Below the pieces are notes generated by a model that worked only from the letters and a program-made list of their open reading frames with translations, did not search any database and was not told where the DNA came from. Positions 34,456 through 43,488 of a stretch of DNA of 49,817 nt are shown here, piece after piece. Source of the DNA: Psychrobacter fozii. GTDB taxonomy: Bacteria; Pseudomonadota; Gammaproteobacteria; Pseudomonadales; Moraxellaceae. The position numbers and the translations under genes are program-made. The stretch covers positions 1-49,817 of the forward strand of contig NZ_QJSU01000013.1 in assembly GCF_003217155.1 (NCBI RefSeq), in the 5' to 3' direction. Every line of letters starts with the position of its first letter. Positions within the stretch are counted from its first letter, which is position 1.

Positions 34456-34908
34456 ATGACAACATCACTACTAAATAAAGTTTTGACATCGAACGCTGGA
34501 GCAGCGGCCTTAGTTCTTCGTATACCAGTTGGCCTGATTTTGGCAGCCCACGGTGCCCAGAAGCTATTTGGTTGGTTTGGTGGTAATGGGCTAGCAGGTA
34601 CGGCTCAATGGTTAAGCAGTATGGGTATGGAACCTGGTTACTTAATGGCGATATTGGCAGGCGGCGCTGAATTCTTTGGTGGTCTTGCTCTGGTATTGGG
34701 TTTGCTAACCAGACCAGCCGCTTTAGCCGCAGCATTTACCATGTTGGTGGCTATTTTTTCTGTCCATATCGGCAATGGATTATTTGCTGATAATGGTGGT
34801 TACGAATACGCGTTGACATTGATGGTGGCTTCGCTCGCGTTAATGATACAAGGGGGCGGAAGTTTCAGTATCGACAAAATGCTATCAGGAAAAGTCGAGC
34901 AGATTTAA
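34456..34908 (+). CDS. DoxX-family membrane protein
   Basis: 150 residues with four membrane helices. GLILAAHGAQKLFGWFGG and GGGAEFFGGLALVLGLLTRPA (in shorter pieces) are the family motifs. DoxX proteins are often cotranscribed with LysR-controlled oxygenases or pirin and are linked to thiol or quinone stress. CTGGAG before the ATG is the ribosome site. It is followed 113 bases later by the dioxygenase gene. Confidence 0.85.
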   Translation: MTTSLLNKVLTSNAGAAALVLRIPVGLILAAHGAQKLFGWFGGNGLAGTAQWLSSMGMEPGYLMAILAGGAEFFGGLALVLGLLTRPAALAAAFTMLVAIFSVHIGNGLFADNGGYEYALTLMVASLALMIQGGGSFSIDKMLSGKVEQI

Positions 34909-35021
34909 TAGCTGTCAGCAGTTTAAAACTTGCGTCATCTAGAGCCATTTCTCAGCTTAAACATTGGTATTTATTATTGGGTTATTGAGCATTAAAGTGA
35001 AGCATAATGGAGTAAAAGCGA

Positions 35022-35843
35022 ATGGGCAACGAGTCGATTTCGGTCACACAGCCAGTATTCTTTATCCCTCATGGTGCGGGGCCGTGCTTTTTCATGGATT
35101 GGCAACCGGCTGATACGTGGAATAACATGGCTACATTTTTAAAAAGTATTCCTAATCGATTGCCTGAGCGTCCCAAAGCTATTTTGATGGTTAGTGCGCA
35201 TTGGCAGACATCTGAATTTAGTATTACCGCTGGCACGAAACCTGAGCTCATTTATGATTATTATGGTTTTCCTGATCATACCTATCAACTGACTTACCCT
35301 GCATGTGGCGCGCCAGTATTGGCCGAGCGGATTAGCCAATTGTTTACCGATGCAGGTATCACTAATGAAAAAAATACCACGAGAGGATTTGATCACGGGA
35401 CTTTTATACCCTTAAAGCTGATGTATCCTGAGGCCGATATTCCAGTGGTGCAGCTATCACTACGTAACAATCTAGACCCAAAGGCGCATCTGGCTGCAGG
35501 TCGAGCGCTGGCATCATTGCGTAAAGAAGGGGTGTTGATTATTGGTAGCGGCATGAGTTTTCATAATATGCGCGGTTATGGCGATACCAGTTTTACTGAA
35601 CCGTCAGAACGTTTTGATGAATGGCTGACTAATACTGTGGAATCGGTAGATTCAGATGAGCGACTTGTAGCCCTTGCGAATTGGTCAGAGGCTCCTCACG
35701 CGCTTGATTCACATGTATTGGGTGCAGAAGAGCATTTGCTACCGCTTATGGTGATAGCAGGGGCAGCAGGGAGTGATACAGGGCGCAAAATCTATTCTGA
35801 GCAAGTGCTAAAAACTCAAATATCGGCCTTTCAGTTTGGCTAA
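35022..35843 (+). CDS. Class III extradiol dioxygenase (DODA/YgiD type)
   Basis: 273 residues. Metal-binding and catalytic His residues are in PHGAGP, VSAHW, RGFDHGTFIPL and EEHLLPL. This matches the 4,5-DOPA dioxygenase/YgiD family, which cleaves catechol rings using Fe(II) or Zn(II). Often found with DoxX genes under LysR control, as here. The natural substrate in bacteria is unclear. GGAG precedes the ATG. Confidence 0.86.
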   Translation: MGNESISVTQPVFFIPHGAGPCFFMDWQPADTWNNMATFLKSIPNRLPERPKAILMVSAHWQTSEFSITAGTKPELIYDYYGFPDHTYQLTYPACGAPVLAERISQLFTDAGITNEKNTTRGFDHGTFIPLKLMYPEADIPVVQLSLRNNLDPKAHLAAGRALASLRKEGVLIIGSGMSFHNMRGYGDTSFTEPSERFDEWLTNTVESVDSDERLVALANWSEAPHALDSHVLGAEEHLLPLMVIAGAAGSDTGRKIYSEQVLKTQISAFQFG

Positions 35844-35892
35844 ATATGTTGAAACGTTTAATGCATGGTATTTCAGCGTGGTTGTCAAAAAT

Positions 35893-35929
35893 AAAACATC
35901 CTTTGAATCTCAGACTCAAAGGATGTTTT
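35893..35929. terminator. Bidirectional terminator between DODA and nirD genes
   Basis: AAAACATCCTTTGA and its exact complement TCAAAGGATGTTTT form a 14-bp stem with a nine-base loop. A and T runs at the outer stem suit termination on both strands between the convergent DODA and nirD genes. Confidence 0.85.
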
Positions 35930-35992
35930 AGATTAATACAGCAATTATTAGTGACATGTCAAAGTTTTCAAAATGAGGGATAACGTCTCTTA

Positions 35993-36343
35993 TTATTCAT
36001 ATGTTGCCACCACATTATTTCCATCAAGTTCAAATTTATAGGTGTTGAGCACGATACTGTCGTCATCTAGACATTGACCAGTAGCAAGGTTAAAGCGCTG
36101 CTTATAGATAGGTGAAGCCACATAAAGTACTTCTTTTGCTGTTCCTGTATCATCTGTAATCGTGGTGCCACCAATCAAACCCCGAGACAGTACATTGGCT
36201 TGACTGAATGGATCGTAGTTATCAAGAGCAAATAAATCGTTTTGCTTGGTGCGAAAAATAGCAATTTGTTTGCCATTTATCAGTGCACACACACCAGTTT
36301 CAGGAATGATATCGTCAAGTGTACAAATAGTCTGTTGGTTCAT
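35993..36343 (-). CDS. nirD: Nitrite reductase small subunit
   Basis: 116 residues. A Rieske-like fold without iron-sulfur ligands, with the NirD segment NYDPFSQANVLSRG and PIYKQRFNLATGQC. It is the small subunit of cytoplasmic NADH-nitrite reductase. It follows nirB by 136 bases with a terminator-like stem between them. AAGGA precedes the ATG. Confidence 0.92.
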   Translation of the reverse strand: MNQQTICTLDDIIPETGVCALINGKQIAIFRTKQNDLFALDNYDPFSQANVLSRGLIGGTTITDDTGTAKEVLYVASPIYKQRFNLATGQCLDDDSIVLNTYKFELDGNNVVATYE

Positions 36344-36436
36344 GAGGCGGTATCCTTAGTGATGATAATATTGCTCTGTATGAGTGGTAAATTGTGAGTG
36401 ACAAGCTGCAATTTGCAAAATATGAGTCAAAAAACT

Positions 36437-36469
36437 GTGCCTTGCTTTTTGTGATAACAAACAAGGCAC
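36437..36469 (-). terminator. Terminator-like stem between nirB and nirD
   Basis: On the minus strand GTGCCTTG pairs with CAAGGCAC, followed by AGTTTTTTG. It begins 11 bases after the nirB stop, upstream of nirD, so it could lower nirD expression relative to nirB. Confidence 0.6.
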
Positions 36470-36479
36470 TCATCATTGG

Positions 36480-39080
36480 CTAGGCCAATTCAACCAGATT
36501 GATGGTTGCTTTTTCCGCATCAGTCGCTGGGCGAATCTGTTCACGATCGGTCACGAAAACGACATTCTCATCGCCTTGCTCACTGTTTACAAAATGACGG
36601 AAACGTTTAAGTTTTTCGGTGTCGTTAATTGTTGCTGCCCACTCACACACGTAATTGTCGACTAACAATTGCATTTGTGCTTCGAGCTCATCTGCTATGC
36701 CCAAACTGTCTTCAATAATGACAGCTTTCAGATAGTCAAGCCCGCCATCTAAGCTTTCACGCCACTTTGACGTGCGCTGTAGCTTGTCCGCTGTTTTGAT
36801 ATAAAACATAATGATGCGGTCGATATATTTGACCATGGTTTCGGTATCGAGATCGGTGGCGAACAGCTCGCCATGACGTGGGGTAATACCACCATTACCG
36901 CAGACAAATAAATTCCAGCCGTTTTCAGTCGCAATCATGCCAAAGTCTTTACTTTGTGCCTCAGCACATTCGCGCATACAGCCTGACACACCCATCTTGA
37001 TTTTGTGCGGTGAGCGCACGCCTTTATAACGATCTTCTAACCTCAAGGCGAGGCCAATGCTGTCGTCGACACCGTAACGGCACCAGTTATTGCCAATACA
37101 AGATTTCACGGTACGTAAGGATTTACCATAGGCATGGCCAGTCTCAAAGCCTGCTTGCACCAGTTGCGTCCAAATATCAGGCAATTGCTCCATGCGTGCG
37201 CCAAACAGATCGACCCGCATCCCACCAGTGATTTTGGTGTACAAATTAAACTGCTTCGCTACTTGACCCAGTACGATGAGCTTGTCTGCGGTAATTTCAC
37301 CGCCCGGCACACGCGGTACGACGGAATAAGTGCCGTCTTTTTGGATATTACCTAAGTAGTAATCGTTACTGTCCTGTAGTGGTGTCAGCTCGGTTTTGAG
37401 TACATAGTCATTCCAGCACGATGCCAAAATAGAGGCGACCGTCGGTTTACATATCTCACAACCATGACCGCTACCATGTTCAGTCAATAATTCATCGAAG
37501 GTTTTGATACCGTGCACACGAATCAGGCTATATAAATCTTGACGAGAGTACGCAAAGTGCTCACACAAGTCATTGTTTACTTCGAAGCCCATGGCGGTGA
37601 GTTGATAGCTGACCGTATCTTTGACCATAGGGGCGCAGCCGCCACAGCCACTACCGGCACTGGTCATGGTTTTTACATCGCTGACGGAGTATGCGCCGTT
37701 TTCGACGGCGGAGCAGATAGCGCCTTTGGTCACGTTATAACAAGAGCAAATCGTGGCGGTATCTGGCAGATTGTCGATGCCCATCACGGGTTTTTCGACA
37801 TTGGGTAGTATCAGACTTTCGGGATGTGCAGGTAGGTCAATGTCATTTAAATACAATTGCAATAGGTTGTTATAGTCTTCGGTGTCGCCTACCAATACGG
37901 CACCAAGCAAGCGTTTGTTATCAGGTGTGGTGACGAGTTTTTTATAGATGCCTTCAGCAGGATTTTGATACAGATAGCTTAAACTGCCTTCGCTCGTGCC
38001 ATGTGCATCGCCAATACTGCCTACATCCACACCCATCAGTTTTAACTTGGTGCTCATGTCGGCACCCGTAAATATCTGCTTGCTATCACCAGCAATTTGC
38101 GCGGCACAGATACTGGCCATATTGTAGCCGGGAGCCACCAGGCCAAATACTTTGTTGTCCCATACTGCGCATTCGCCCACGGCATAAACATGATCAGCAT
38201 TGGTGCGACATTGCTCATTGATCAAGATGCCACCACGCCCGCCCATTTCGATACCGCATTCTGGGTTGTTTCTAATAAGATCGTCTTGCGGTCTAATACC
38301 GGCGCTAAACACAATCATATCGGTCGTTAGAGAGGTACCATCTGTAAACTCCATGGTTAAATATTGATCATCACCGCTGGTGTCATCAGAGTTCGGCGCA
38401 GTATTAGACAGAATCTCTTTGGTATTTTTCCCCGTTAGCACTTTGACGCCCAGTGCTTCTATTTTTCGCTTTAAAATCTCACCGCCAGCGGCATCAAGTT
38501 GAACACCCATCAATTGAGGCGCAAACTCGACCACATAAGTATCAAGCCCTAGCGTAACGAGCGCTTTTGCAGCCTCAAGTCCCAGTAAGCCACCACCAAC
38601 CACCACGCCTTTTTTGACAGTGGGCAGCTCAGCAATCGCTAAAATCTCATCTAAATCCGCAATGGTACGGTATACGTGGCAATGCGGATGCTCGCGACCT
38701 GGGATGGGCGGCACAAAAGGATATGAGCCCGTCGCTAGTACCAACTCAGAGTATTCAATAATCTCGCCTGCCTCAGTAGTAATACGCTGACCGGCCGAAT
38801 CGATATCTACAATGCACTGATTCAAATGCAAATTAACTTTTGATAATTCATAAGCTGTTAAATCTACTAGGTTCAGCTTACTGGCATCTTTATGTTCAAA
38901 GTAGCTCGACAAATAAACACGGTCATAAGCAGGGCGGTCTTCTTCAGCAAACACATGAATGTCAAATTGCTGGTGTAGTCCTTGCTCAATTGCTCGTTCA
39001 ATAAAGTGATGACCGACCATACCATTGCCAATCACCACCAAATTGCCTTTACTTTCTGTGCTCAATGCAGTGCTACTCAT
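36480..39080 (-). CDS. nirB: NADH-dependent nitrite reductase large subunit
   Basis: 866 residues: FAD and NAD domains (VVIGNGMVGHHFIE, then VVGGGLLGLEAAK), two BFD-type [2Fe-2S] segments (CSCYNVTKG with GCGGCAP, and GHGCEICKP), and a siroheme/[4Fe-4S] domain with SCIGNNWCRYG and GVSGCMRECAEAQ. It reduces nitrite to ammonium with NADH in the cytoplasm. AAGGA precedes the ATG. It is divergent from the nitrate transporter, and a sigma-54-like element lies 126-141 bases upstream. Confidence 0.95.
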   Translation of the reverse strand: MSSTALSTESKGNLVVIGNGMVGHHFIERAIEQGLHQQFDIHVFAEEDRPAYDRVYLSSYFEHKDASKLNLVDLTAYELSKVNLHLNQCIVDIDSAGQRITTEAGEIIEYSELVLATGSYPFVPPIPGREHPHCHVYRTIADLDEILAIAELPTVKKGVVVGGGLLGLEAAKALVTLGLDTYVVEFAPQLMGVQLDAAGGEILKRKIEALGVKVLTGKNTKEILSNTAPNSDDTSGDDQYLTMEFTDGTSLTTDMIVFSAGIRPQDDLIRNNPECGIEMGGRGGILINEQCRTNADHVYAVGECAVWDNKVFGLVAPGYNMASICAAQIAGDSKQIFTGADMSTKLKLMGVDVGSIGDAHGTSEGSLSYLYQNPAEGIYKKLVTTPDNKRLLGAVLVGDTEDYNNLLQLYLNDIDLPAHPESLILPNVEKPVMGIDNLPDTATICSCYNVTKGAICSAVENGAYSVSDVKTMTSAGSGCGGCAPMVKDTVSYQLTAMGFEVNNDLCEHFAYSRQDLYSLIRVHGIKTFDELLTEHGSGHGCEICKPTVASILASCWNDYVLKTELTPLQDSNDYYLGNIQKDGTYSVVPRVPGGEITADKLIVLGQVAKQFNLYTKITGGMRVDLFGARMEQLPDIWTQLVQAGFETGHAYGKSLRTVKSCIGNNWCRYGVDDSIGLALRLEDRYKGVRSPHKIKMGVSGCMRECAEAQSKDFGMIATENGWNLFVCGNGGITPRHGELFATDLDTETMVKYIDRIIMFYIKTADKLQRTSKWRESLDGGLDYLKAVIIEDSLGIADELEAQMQLLVDNYVCEWAATINDTEKLKRFRHFVNSEQGDENVVFVTDREQIRPATDAEKATINLVELA

Positions 39081-39205
39081 GCGTCTGTCCTTAGTAATGG
39101 GGCTGGTTGGATACGGTCATCGTTTATTTTTTTATCACGCTATAAACGGTTTCGTTTCTCAACAACAGCTGATAAACAGCATTTAATACCTACTATTACA
39201 GAGCA

Positions 39206-39221
39206 TTCAATAATCATGCCA
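39206..39221 (-). promoter_or_regulatory. Sigma-54-like promoter upstream of nirB
   Basis: On the minus strand TGGCATG-N4-TTGAA: the -24 GG is perfect and the -12 GC is changed to GA. It directs toward nirB. An overlapping plus-strand TGGCACT-N4-TTGAC starts at 39222. Confidence 0.45.
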
Positions 39222-39596
39222 TGGCACTTTGATTGACTGAGTTTTTGCGCGTTGCTATTAGATAGAAAGGTATGCTTTATCAGGACCAGTCGCTTATGTA
39301 CAAAGGTTTTTGTGTGAGTATGGCTAGCTCTATTACTTACCAAAAATCAGGATAGATGCCGTTGTTGCCGACTGCAATGTCAGAAGTTAATGCACCAAAA
39401 TAGATACTGCTGTGCCCCACGTTGGATGTTATTGCTGTTTATAAGGGAGGCTGATGGAGTGTTTTAAACCTGCTGTGTTAATGCTTTATTAGCATAAGCG
39501 TCAGGTGTGATGATGGTTATAGACCCGCCAGTAAAGGCGCCTAGAGACTCAATAAGCGTTGGTCTTTATATAGATTTGGCAGCGTACACAAATAAC

Positions 39597-39612
39597 TGGC
39601 ATAACCATTGCA
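39597..39612 (+). promoter_or_regulatory. Sigma-54 promoter upstream of the nitrate transporter operon
   Basis: TGGCATA-ACCA-TTGCA matches the sigma-54 consensus TGGCACG-N4-TTGCW with GG and GC exactly ten bases apart. A start near 39623 would give a leader of about 100 bases to the ATG at 39722. In nitrogen-assimilation genes such promoters are driven by NtrC. The remainder of 39081-39721 shows no gene. Confidence 0.75.
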
Positions 39613-39721
39613 CCGCCTGAAACATTGCTACTTATCATATTTGAACACTGCATTTTTTGAACACCTAGTACCTTTAGTACGTTGTCAGAACCCTGAAGTT
39701 AATCATTTGAGGAAGTTGCCT

Positions 39722-41230
39722 ATGTCATCATCAGCCCCCGTTGCACCTAGTAAAGACAAGCTTAATGTTTTGTCATTTACGGGTAAAAATAAAATCCTTC
39801 ATTTAGGTTGGATGGCATTTTTCCTTACCTTTTTTGTATGGTTCAACCATGCACCATTTTTATCAGCGATTGGAGAAACACTCAATCTGAGTAAAGACCA
39901 AATCAAAACGTTACTCATTTTAAACGTAGCATTGACCATTCCTGCCCGTGTGATTATCGGGATGCTGACAGACCGTTTTGGCCCTCGCATTGTTTATACC
40001 GCCATTTTAGCCATTGGCGCTATTCCTTGTTTTACCTTTGCGTTCGCTCAGGATTACAACACCTTGGCGCTGTCTCGGTTTTTGCTGGGTTTTGTTGGTG
40101 CAGGTTTTGTGGTGGGTATTCGTTTGATGAGTGATTGGTTTCCAACCAATGAATTGGGGACGGCTGAAGGTATTTATGGCGGTTGGGGTAATTTTGGCTC
40201 GGCAGCAGCGGCATTGTTATTACCAACTATAGCGATTGGTGCAGCAGCAGTGTTCGGTGGTGATGAAGGGTGGCGTTATGCAACAGCCACATCAGGGGTC
40301 GTGATGGCGCTTTATAGCATCATTTTTTATAAGATGGCGCGTAATACACCCAAAGGCGCTACTTATTTTAAACCTAAAAAATCAGGTGCCATGATGGTGA
40401 CGTCATCGGGTGATTTTTGGTTAATGATGGTTTTTAAACTGCCTATGTATTTGGCATTGGCATTATTGGCATGGAAACTATCACCTGATGGTGTGAGCTT
40501 ATTGAGCCAGTCTAGTGTCACCATGGTCTATATTGGCCTTGCGATATTGTATGTTTACGAATTCGTTAGTAGCTACCGTTTTAATAAAGAGGTTTTCACC
40601 ACGCCTGTACCAGTGGCGCATCGTTATGATTTTAAGCAGGTGGGTATCTTAAATATTTTGTATTTTGCTACGTTCGGCTCAGAGCTTGCCGTCGTGTCAA
40701 TGCTACCTCTGTTTTACCAAGAAACTTTTAGTTTATCGATTGTGATGGCGGGGGTATTGGCATCGAGCTATGCCTTTATGAATCTCATGTCACGTCCAGG
40801 CGGCGGTTGGCTCAGTGATAAGTTTGGTCGCAAAATAACTTTATTGATTTTGACAGCTGGTTTGGCCATCGGGTATCTGTTAATGGGCTTCCTTGACTCA
40901 ACGTGGCCACTTGCATTGGCACTATTAATTACGATGTTTTGCTCATTCTTTGTACAGGCAGGTGAGGGTGCTGTTTTTGCGGTGATTCCTCTGATCAAAC
41001 GCAGCATGACAGGGCAGTTTGCAGGGATGACAGGCGCGTATGGCAATGTTGGATCAGTGGTGTATTTAACGGTGCTGAGTCTGGTGTCTTATCAGGTGTT
41101 TTTCTTTGTGATTGCCGCGACAGCAGTGGCTGGATTCTTTGCATTGTTTTTCTTAAAAGAACCAGAAGGCATCATTATTGAAGAAATGCCAGATGGTACA
41201 TTTGCCGAAATACAAGTGAGTCATAGATAG
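39722..41230 (+). CDS. Nitrate/nitrite transporter (NNP family, NasA/NarK-like)
   Basis: 502 residues, twelve membrane helices. MFS signature GMLTDRFGPRI and two nitrate-signature segments, GGWGNFGSAAAALL and GAYGNVGSVVYL. It carries nitrate into the cell for assimilation. GAGGAAG before the ATG at 39722 fixes the start; the earlier TTG frame from 39608 overlaps the sigma-54 promoter and is rejected. First gene of the operon with the kinase/phosphatase and nitrate reductase. Confidence 0.9.
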   Translation: MSSSAPVAPSKDKLNVLSFTGKNKILHLGWMAFFLTFFVWFNHAPFLSAIGETLNLSKDQIKTLLILNVALTIPARVIIGMLTDRFGPRIVYTAILAIGAIPCFTFAFAQDYNTLALSRFLLGFVGAGFVVGIRLMSDWFPTNELGTAEGIYGGWGNFGSAAAALLLPTIAIGAAAVFGGDEGWRYATATSGVVMALYSIIFYKMARNTPKGATYFKPKKSGAMMVTSSGDFWLMMVFKLPMYLALALLAWKLSPDGVSLLSQSSVTMVYIGLAILYVYEFVSSYRFNKEVFTTPVPVAHRYDFKQVGILNILYFATFGSELAVVSMLPLFYQETFSLSIVMAGVLASSYAFMNLMSRPGGGWLSDKFGRKITLLILTAGLAIGYLLMGFLDSTWPLALALLITMFCSFFVQAGEGAVFAVIPLIKRSMTGQFAGMTGAYGNVGSVVYLTVLSLVSYQVFFFVIAATAVAGFFALFFLKEPEGIIIEEMPDGTFAEIQVSHR

Positions 41231-41246
41231 TACGGGGTGAAGACAG

Positions 41247-43436
41247 ATGACGATAGCACACGCCAATAGAAACAATAGTCAAAATGCGGATGGTGATATG
41301 TACCAAAACGCTGATGAGATGGCGGTTCATTTTAATACAGGCAATCCGTCATCTTTGATAGAGTCAGGTCAGTTTGTTGCCAATGATGTCAGCCAGAGCA
41401 TTGATAGCCACGCTATTGATGAGACTGGTGACAGTAAGGATGTTGATGATGCTAGTACTGCATTATGGTGGCTTGATTTTTTCACCATGGCAGGTCGCAA
41501 GACGGAAAATCAAGACAGTTTACTTATTACCACCTGCTTGCCCTATCAATGTTCAGGTGAAGAATCATCTAGTGCCAATCGCTCAATATCTCAAGCAAGA
41601 TCTCACCCGTCCTCATCAGCGCCATTATTGGTGTTGATGGCAGATGGGGTCAGTGCTTGCCAGTTTCCAAAACAGGCAAGTCGACTGGTGGTGAATACTA
41701 TTGCCCACAAAATCACATTGGGTTTGACCGAGTTGGCACACTCACAAGATGAGACGTCATCCATCAGTTTTGACGATGATCAAGTTGCTAGTATCATCAA
41801 AACAGCAGTCAACAAAGCCAACGACATCTTATATTTTCCTCAAGCGTATCAAAGGGTGCCGCCGTTGTTGTCTACGTTATCAGGCTTGCTCTGTATTGGT
41901 GACCGTATTCATCTATTTCATACAGGCGACTCTCGAATATACCGCGTTGGGGTAGATTGTCTGACAGTATTGAGCAAAGATCACCGTGTGCACCGCGGCC
42001 AAGATAAAGGCGCGCTTGCTGCAGCAATCGGCGCAGATAGTCAGTTAGAGCTACAACAATCGGTATTTACTCTTCATCAAAACGAGTGTTTGGCTATCAT
42101 GACAGATGGGGTTTATGAGCATATAGAGCCCACAGAGTTGCAATTTGAGCTGTGCAGCAGTGCGACTGATATATTTCGATTGATGGCAACCACACACAAA
42201 TTACCGCTAGATTTCAATACCAGTCAAACCGTGTGCGAGCAAGCTTTTACTGCAGGTAGTCATGACAATCTAAGCATGGTTATGCTGAGTATGAACACAC
42301 GGTCAGCCCGCTTCCCTTCTATCAATGGCGCTAAAGGTATTGGTCATTTAAATGGCATTGACTTTGATAATCTGGATACGGTCATACATGATGTGAATCG
42401 CTACCAGCTGCCAACCGATTTACAGATAGGCGATCATATTGATGGCTTTACTGTGATTGGTATCATTGCCCGCACGGCTCGCAGTCACGTGTACTGGGTA
42501 CAAGATGAAGACAACCGTGACTTTGTCTTGAAATCGCCTAGTTTAGACTCTGTGGCCGATGGTCACTATCTGCGTGATTTTTTAAAGGAACGCAAAATTG
42601 GTTTGAGCCTATCAAAACATCGCCGCGCGGGCGAGTCGGCTTACAATCAAGCTGACCCCAATCGATTACCTATCAATCCTGCATCCAATAATATTGGTCA
42701 TAACGTGGGTTCTGGACTCAGTGAGTCGGGGCTGCTGCGTTACTATCCAGTACCAGCAAGTACCACATACTTATATCATTTGACTGAATATATCGCTGGT
42801 GAGAGTTTACGGGACTTTATGGATCGTCATACGCCTTGTGATGTGTGGCAAACCTTTGATTTACTCACCAAAATTGGCATGGCGGTTCGAGTCATGCATC
42901 GCAATTATCTGTTGCATCAAGACATCAAACCCGAAAACATTCTTTTAACCAAATCTGGCGCCGTCAAACTTATTGATTTTGGTTCCGCCAGCTCCTCTAT
43001 CTTAAAAGACAGCACTCGACCACCAAATGGTGATTTGCACTATGCTGCACCAGAATATTACACCGATGCACCAAAAGGCGTGCATTCTGACTTGTTCTCG
43101 ATTGCTGTGATTGGTTATGAACTGCTGACGGGGCAATTGCCATTTAATACCCAAACACTAATGATGCCAAACCAAACACTAATGATGCCCGCGCAGCCGC
43201 TACGGCAACAGAACGTACCTGACGCCAGCCAACAGGCACTCATGCGTGCGCTGCATGTCAATACTAACGCGCGCTATCAAGCCATTGGTGAGTTTTTACA
43301 GGACTTTAATCCCGATAATAAGGCGCACAGCCGTGACCCAGAACCGCTCATTAAGCGTAACCCTCTACTGGTATGGCATGGCATTTGCTTCATAGAGTTT
43401 GTCATCATTTTATTATTGTTGGCGTACTTTTCATGA
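41247..43436 (+). CDS. Bifunctional PP2C phosphatase / Ser-Thr protein kinase
   Basis: 729 residues. N-terminal PP2C domain (about 75-355) with MADGVSACQFPKQ, HTGDSRIYR, MTDGVYEH and GSHDNLSMV. The kinase domain follows, with LLHQDIKPENI (HRD replaced by HQD), LIDFGSAS and YAAPEYY. One C-terminal membrane helix (CFIEFVIILLLLAYF) anchors it. A gene of this type lies between nitrate transporter and nitrite/nitrate reductase genes in Pseudomonas too (the PA1782 region), and its target is unknown to me. Sixteen bases separate it from the transporter. Confidence 0.88.
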   Translation: MTIAHANRNNSQNADGDMYQNADEMAVHFNTGNPSSLIESGQFVANDVSQSIDSHAIDETGDSKDVDDASTALWWLDFFTMAGRKTENQDSLLITTCLPYQCSGEESSSANRSISQARSHPSSSAPLLVLMADGVSACQFPKQASRLVVNTIAHKITLGLTELAHSQDETSSISFDDDQVASIIKTAVNKANDILYFPQAYQRVPPLLSTLSGLLCIGDRIHLFHTGDSRIYRVGVDCLTVLSKDHRVHRGQDKGALAAAIGADSQLELQQSVFTLHQNECLAIMTDGVYEHIEPTELQFELCSSATDIFRLMATTHKLPLDFNTSQTVCEQAFTAGSHDNLSMVMLSMNTRSARFPSINGAKGIGHLNGIDFDNLDTVIHDVNRYQLPTDLQIGDHIDGFTVIGIIARTARSHVYWVQDEDNRDFVLKSPSLDSVADGHYLRDFLKERKIGLSLSKHRRAGESAYNQADPNRLPINPASNNIGHNVGSGLSESGLLRYYPVPASTTYLYHLTEYIAGESLRDFMDRHTPCDVWQTFDLLTKIGMAVRVMHRNYLLHQDIKPENILLTKSGAVKLIDFGSASSSILKDSTRPPNGDLHYAAPEYYTDAPKGVHSDLFSIAVIGYELLTGQLPFNTQTLMMPNQTLMMPAQPLRQQNVPDASQQALMRALHVNTNARYQAIGEFLQDFNPDNKAHSRDPEPLIKRNPLLVWHGICFIEFVIILLLLAYFS

Positions 43437-43488
43437 CACGCTGTTTTGCATTCAATGCTGCTCCGCGCGGCTAAGGGACTTTCTGTTT

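Noticed and set aside
39240..39590. NtrC-type enhancer sites between the two sigma-54-like promoters
   Set aside because: Only partial matches with wrong spacing were found (for example TGCTTTATTAGCA), so no site is claimed.
39608..39721. N-terminal extension of the nitrate transporter from a TTG
   Set aside because: Overlaps the sigma-54 promoter; the ATG at 39722 has GAGGAAG at good spacing.
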